Part shown: piece after piece, positions 6,141-8,930 of the stretch | How positions within the stretch are numbered: the first letter of the stretch is position 1 | Layout of the letters: the number at the start of each line of letters is the position of its first letter | Assembly: GCA_030429325.1 (NCBI GenBank) | Contig: JAUICT010000060.1 | Coordinates: 1-8,930 of the forward strand | From: Bacteroidia bacterium | GTDB lineage: Bacteria > Bacteroidota > Bacteroidia > Flavobacteriales > Flavobacteriaceae | DNA length: 8,930 bases | Reading direction: 5' to 3' | Made by a program: the position numbers and the translations under genes | The notes under the pieces: model-generated | What the model was told of the DNA's origin: nothing | Seen by the model: the letters and a program-made list of their open reading frames with translations, nothing else | Database searches by the model: none

Positions 6141-7162
6141 GCCTTATATTCTTTTACGGCATCTATGAATGCTTTGGCATTTTCCAATGGTATATTGGGA
6201 AGGATGCCATGCCCTAAGTTGACAATATATTTGTCTTTCCCAAATTCATTGATCATTTGGGTAACCCTCTTTTTAATTTCCGTTGGAGGGGAAAGTAAAC
6301 GAGCAGGGTCAAAATTTCCTTGCAGGGTTATGTTTCCTCCCGTTAGGTAGCGCGCATTTTGTGCAGAGCAGGTCCAATCCACCCCTACAGCAGAAGCTCC
6401 CGATTGTGCCATTTCTTTCAATGCGAACCAACACCCTTTGCCAAAAACAATGACGGGGGCCAAACCTTTCAAGGCATCAACAATCTGTTGAATGTACGGC
6501 CAGGAGAATTCTTGGTAATCAGTAGGAGAAAGCATGCCACCCCATGAATCGAAAACTTGGACAGCATTCACACCGGCCTCTACTTTGGCTTTTAGGTAGG
6601 CAATGGTGGTATCCGTTATTTTTTGAAGCAATTGATGGGCCACTTCCGGTTGGGAAAAGCAAAGCCCCCGAGCCTTATCAAAACTTTTGGTCCCTTGGCC
6701 TTCCACACAATAGCAGAGAATGGTCCACGGAGAACCGGCAAAACCGATAAGTGGAATTTCATCGTTCAACTTTTCCTTGGTCATGGTAATGGCCTCCATC
6801 ACATAGCCCAAGGTATCCTGAATATCTGGGACGATTACCCTTTCCAAGTCTTCTTTGGAGCGGATGGGGTTTGGGAGGTAAGGACCAAAGTTTGGTTTCA
6901 TTTCCACCTCAATGTCCATGGCTTGTGGAATCACCAAGATATCACTGAAAAGTATGGCCGCATCCATGCCATATCGTCGGATGGGCTGTACGGTAATTTC
7001 AGAAGCCAACTCGGGAGTCTGGCATCGGGTAAAGAAATCGTATTTATGTTTGAGTTCCATAAACTCAGGAAGGTAACGCCCAGCTTGGCGCATCATCCAT
7101 ACGGGTGGCCGTTCAACGGTTTCACCCTTCAAGGCTCTTAGGAACAAATCGTTTTTAATCAT
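6137..7162 (-). CDS. hemE: Uroporphyrinogen decarboxylase
   Basis: HemE removes four carboxyl groups from the acetate side chains of uroporphyrinogen III to give coproporphyrinogen III, without cofactor. The 341 residues match the family. Key motifs are PPVWMMRQAGRYLPE (19-33) with substrate-binding R25 and R29, and AILFSDILVIPQAM (69-82) with the essential aspartate D74. GFAGSPWT followed by YCVEG and the C-terminal GHGILPNIP stretch are also present. The start is set at the ATG at 7162 because it overlaps the hemD stop as ATGA and gives the usual N terminus MIKNDLFLRAL. An in-frame TTG three codons upstream is not needed. The stop overlaps the next gene by four bases. Confidence 0.97.
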   Translation of the reverse strand: MIKNDLFLRALKGETVERPPVWMMRQAGRYLPEFMELKHKYDFFTRCQTPELASEITVQPIRRYGMDAAILFSDILVIPQAMDIEVEMKPNFGPYLPNPIRSKEDLERVIVPDIQDTLGYVMEAITMTKEKLNDEIPLIGFAGSPWTILCYCVEGQGTKSFDKARGLCFSQPEVAHQLLQKITDTTIAYLKAKVEAGVNAVQVFDSWGGMLSPTDYQEFSWPYIQQIVDALKGLAPVIVFGKGCWFALKEMAQSGASAVGVDWTCSAQNARYLTGGNITLQGNFDPARLLSPPTEIKKRVTQMINEFGKDKYIVNLGHGILPNIPLENAKAFIDAVKEYKA

Positions 7163-7818
7163 GCTGTACAATGGTTTATGGCCTGTACCAACACATTTTC
7201 CACGGTCGGTTTATTGGCTATTATGATGTTGTCTGAATGTTTTTTGGCCTCATCAGCCGTGGTAGTTCCAATGCAGAACAGGGTGCTGCTGCCAACGGAG
7301 TTCTCCAAAAGATAACTTCTGATACCACTTGGACTGAAGAACAGAATGCCGTCAAAATCCCTTTGAAAAGCCCTTGGTACTAAATGGGTTTTGTACACCA
7401 CCACCTCTTTATACCGAATGTTATTTTCGGTAAGTGCCTTTGGTAAGGTGTCCCTTCTTAGGTTTCCGCATAAAAACAGAAAAGTTTCATTGGGATATTT
7501 TTCTACAATGAATTGGGCCAATTCTGATGCGTACTCGGTCATTTTTACCACATTGAGTCTATTCTCTTCCAAAAGGGATTTGGTTTTTTCACCAACACAA
7601 AAGACCTGAAAATTGGATGTGTCCCGGTTTTCAATTCTTTTAAGGAAGGCTTTGACCGAATTTTTACTGGTTAGGATATAGTGGGTGTATTCCAAAGGAA
7701 TATTTACATCCAAAAATTCAATTTGAAGTGCATCATATTCCACCAATCCCAATCCTGAATTGAGGAACAATTCCTTTTGCGGCAAACTTAGTTTTTTAGT
7801 GGAGAGCACTGTTTTCAT
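7159..7818 (-). CDS. hemD: Uroporphyrinogen-III synthase
   Basis: HemD closes hydroxymethylbilane to uroporphyrinogen III with inversion of ring D. The family has little sequence conservation, so the call rests on residual motifs plus position. These are YILTSKNSVKAFL (47-59), VVVYKT (139-144) with the tyrosine often found near the active site, LFFSPSGIRSYL (159-170), FCIGTTTADEAKK (181-193) and a NKPTVENVLVQAI tail (202-214). At 219 residues it is slightly shorter than many homologues (about 240-260) but shows two-lobed order from end to end. Its ATG lies inside the end of hemC, giving a 23-nt overlap, and its stop overlaps hemE as ATGA. Confidence 0.93.
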   Translation of the reverse strand: MKTVLSTKKLSLPQKELFLNSGLGLVEYDALQIEFLDVNIPLEYTHYILTSKNSVKAFLKRIENRDTSNFQVFCVGEKTKSLLEENRLNVVKMTEYASELAQFIVEKYPNETFLFLCGNLRRDTLPKALTENNIRYKEVVVYKTHLVPRAFQRDFDGILFFSPSGIRSYLLENSVGSSTLFCIGTTTADEAKKHSDNIIIANKPTVENVLVQAINHCTA

Positions 7819-8722
7819 TTCTGATTTCCTGCATCAATTTATCTCCGCCTTTCTGTAGGACCTCCTTGGCACATTTTTCTCCCAGTCCATTGGCTTGGTT
7901 CAGGGGAACACTTTTATTGAGGGCAATTTTTTGTTTTCCGTCCAATGAAAAAACAACGCCCTCAAAATGTACCGTTTGTTCTTTTATTTGTGCCAAAGCA
8001 CCGATAGGGGCGGTGCAACCACCTTCCAATATTCGCAAAAATTGACGTTCAATGGTTGTTGCGATTTCAGATTCCTTATGATTTAACTTGGCGAGCGCTT
8101 CTTTTGAAAAGGTGTCCTCATCTTTGGCCACAACTACCATGGCGCCCTGCGCGGGAGCAGGAATCATCCAGTCCAGTTGAAGGGCATCTTTAGGTAACAA
8201 CTTGATGCGCTCCAATCCGGCCTGGGCAAAAATGGCACCGTTCCAATCGTTCTCAATGAGTTTCAACAATCTTGTGTTCACATTTCCCCGTAAATCCACT
8301 ACGGAATGGTGAGGATATTTGTTCAGCCATTGGGCTTTTCTGCGCAAACTGCCGGTAGCAATGGTAGCAGGAGCATCGGATTCCAAAAAGTTCAATCCTT
8401 TGTGCACCAAAATATCGTGGGTAATGGCACGTTCCAACACGGCAACTTGTACAATGTCTTTTGGCAATTGGGTGGGAACATCCTTCATGGAGTGTACGGC
8501 AATATCTATCTGCCCTTTCAATAGGGCAATATCCAAAGTCTTGGTAAAAATGCCGGTGATTCCCAGTTCGTACAGGGGTTTGTCCAGTATTTCATCCCCT
8601 GTGGATTTTATAGGAACCAATGAAGTGTCGTACCCCAAGTCTTCCAATTTTTGCTGTACAGTGGTGGCTTGCCACAGTGCCAATTCACTATCGCGGGTCC
8701 CAATTCGTATGATCTTGCTCAT
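7796..8722 (-). CDS. hemC: Hydroxymethylbilane synthase (porphobilinogen deaminase)
   Basis: HemC joins four porphobilinogen units into linear hydroxymethylbilane on a covalently bound dipyrromethane cofactor. The 308 residues are of normal length. The cofactor-attachment cysteine is C236 in ILEGGCTAPIG. The catalytic aspartate is D81 in HSMKDVP (77-83). Other signatures are IGTRDSELALWQ (7-18), ATGSLRRKAQW (122-132) and VDLRGNVNTRL (142-152). The ATG at 8722 overlaps the hemA stop as ATGA. The final 23 bases are shared with hemD in another frame, so hemC and hemD are probably translated together. Confidence 0.97.
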   Translation of the reverse strand: MSKIIRIGTRDSELALWQATTVQQKLEDLGYDTSLVPIKSTGDEILDKPLYELGITGIFTKTLDIALLKGQIDIAVHSMKDVPTQLPKDIVQVAVLERAITHDILVHKGLNFLESDAPATIATGSLRRKAQWLNKYPHHSVVDLRGNVNTRLLKLIENDWNGAIFAQAGLERIKLLPKDALQLDWMIPAPAQGAMVVVAKDEDTFSKEALAKLNHKESEIATTIERQFLRILEGGCTAPIGALAQIKEQTVHFEGVVFSLDGKQKIALNKSVPLNQANGLGEKCAKEVLQKGGDKLMQEIRNENSALH

Positions 8723-8930
8723 TTTGAATCGATTTCTAGCTGAAAGACTTTCTGGATAAGCTCCAGGCTGTCCTCGGTATCCACTTCGGAACTTTTCAGG
8801 TGGTTGGCAAACTGTTTGGTGATTTTCTGGATGATTCGGTCCGATATGATTTCGGCCTGATCTTGGTTGAAATCGTTTATTTTTTTGGAATGAAAGTCGA
8901 TTTCCTCGGCCTTCATGGTCTTCAGTTTTT
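8719..8930 (-). CDS. hemA: Glutamyl-tRNA reductase, C-terminal end only
   Basis: HemA reduces glutamyl-tRNA to glutamate-1-semialdehyde, the first committed step of the C5 route to heme. Only about 69 C-terminal residues lie in the window; the start and the catalytic and NADPH-binding domains are upstream of it. The visible part begins LKTMKAEEIDFHSKK and continues with DQAEIISDRIIQKITKQFANHLK, matching the helical dimerisation domain of Flavobacteriaceae HemA. The call also relies on position directly before hemC, with which it shares an ATGA overlap. The usual N-terminal region cannot be checked here. Confidence 0.88.
   Translation of the reverse strand, partial: KLKTMKAEEIDFHSKKINDFNQDQAEIISDRIIQKITKQFANHLKSSEVDTEDSLELIQKVFQLEIDSK

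Noticed and set aside
6623..7141. 172-codon open frame on the plus strand
   Set aside because: Antisense to the conserved N-terminal half of hemE, with no recognisable domain.
7163..7171. TTG start at 7171 for hemE
   Set aside because: The ATG at 7162 forms an ATGA overlap with hemD, as at neighbouring junctions, and gives the normal N terminus.
1..8930. CRISPR array, insertion sequence, tRNA or rRNA
   Set aside because: No regularly spaced repeats, transposase, terminal inverted repeats or RNA-gene signatures were seen; coding density leaves almost no room for them.

Overview
The window reads as a chromosomal segment from an aerobic member of the Bacteroidota, most likely a marine Flavobacteriaceae (Muricauda/Maribacter-like at a guess; the genus is not secured). 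The grounds are the protein sequences themselves, the lack of Shine-Dalgarno sequences before most starts, and two intergenic matches to the Bacteroidota promoter element TAnnTTTG. All ten or so genes lie on the minus strand, so transcription runs from high to low coordinates. There are almost no gaps; the longest stretch without a gene is 147 bp (1462-1608).

Region 1 (8930 down to 2936) is a tetrapyrrole biosynthesis operon. In transcription order it holds the 3' end of hemA (glutamyl-tRNA reductase), hemC (hydroxymethylbilane synthase), hemD (uroporphyrinogen-III synthase), hemE (uroporphyrinogen decarboxylase), a small uncharacterised protein resembling DUF6973, hemF (oxygen-dependent coproporphyrinogen oxidase), a PhzF-family protein and hemB (porphobilinogen synthase). 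From hemA to hemF every junction overlaps: four 4-nt overlaps (ATGA or GTGA) and one 23-nt overlap. Together these enzymes cover glutamyl-tRNA to protoporphyrinogen, except for hemL; the final oxidase and ferrochelatase are also not in the window. HemB carries the aspartate-type metal site instead of the cysteine zinc site.

Region 2 (2907 down to 1) holds a secreted class-C beta-lactamase-fold serine hydrolase, then a 147-bp gap with a candidate promoter, then a CNNM/CBS membrane protein (a CorC-like family shortened at its C terminus). The last gene is the 5' part of a methylated-DNA--cysteine methyltransferase, joined to the CNNM gene by a one-base TAATG overlap. The methyltransferase runs off the window before its catalytic cysteine.

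Most of the window is conserved housekeeping sequence. I did not find a convincing new multi-gene system. The item most worth following is the uncharacterised gene locked by overlaps between hemE and hemF, followed by the PhzF gene lodged between hemF and hemB. Two start codons were placed on sequence grounds: hemE at the ATG at 7162 and phzF at the ATG at 4722, both inside longer open frames that begin with TTG.
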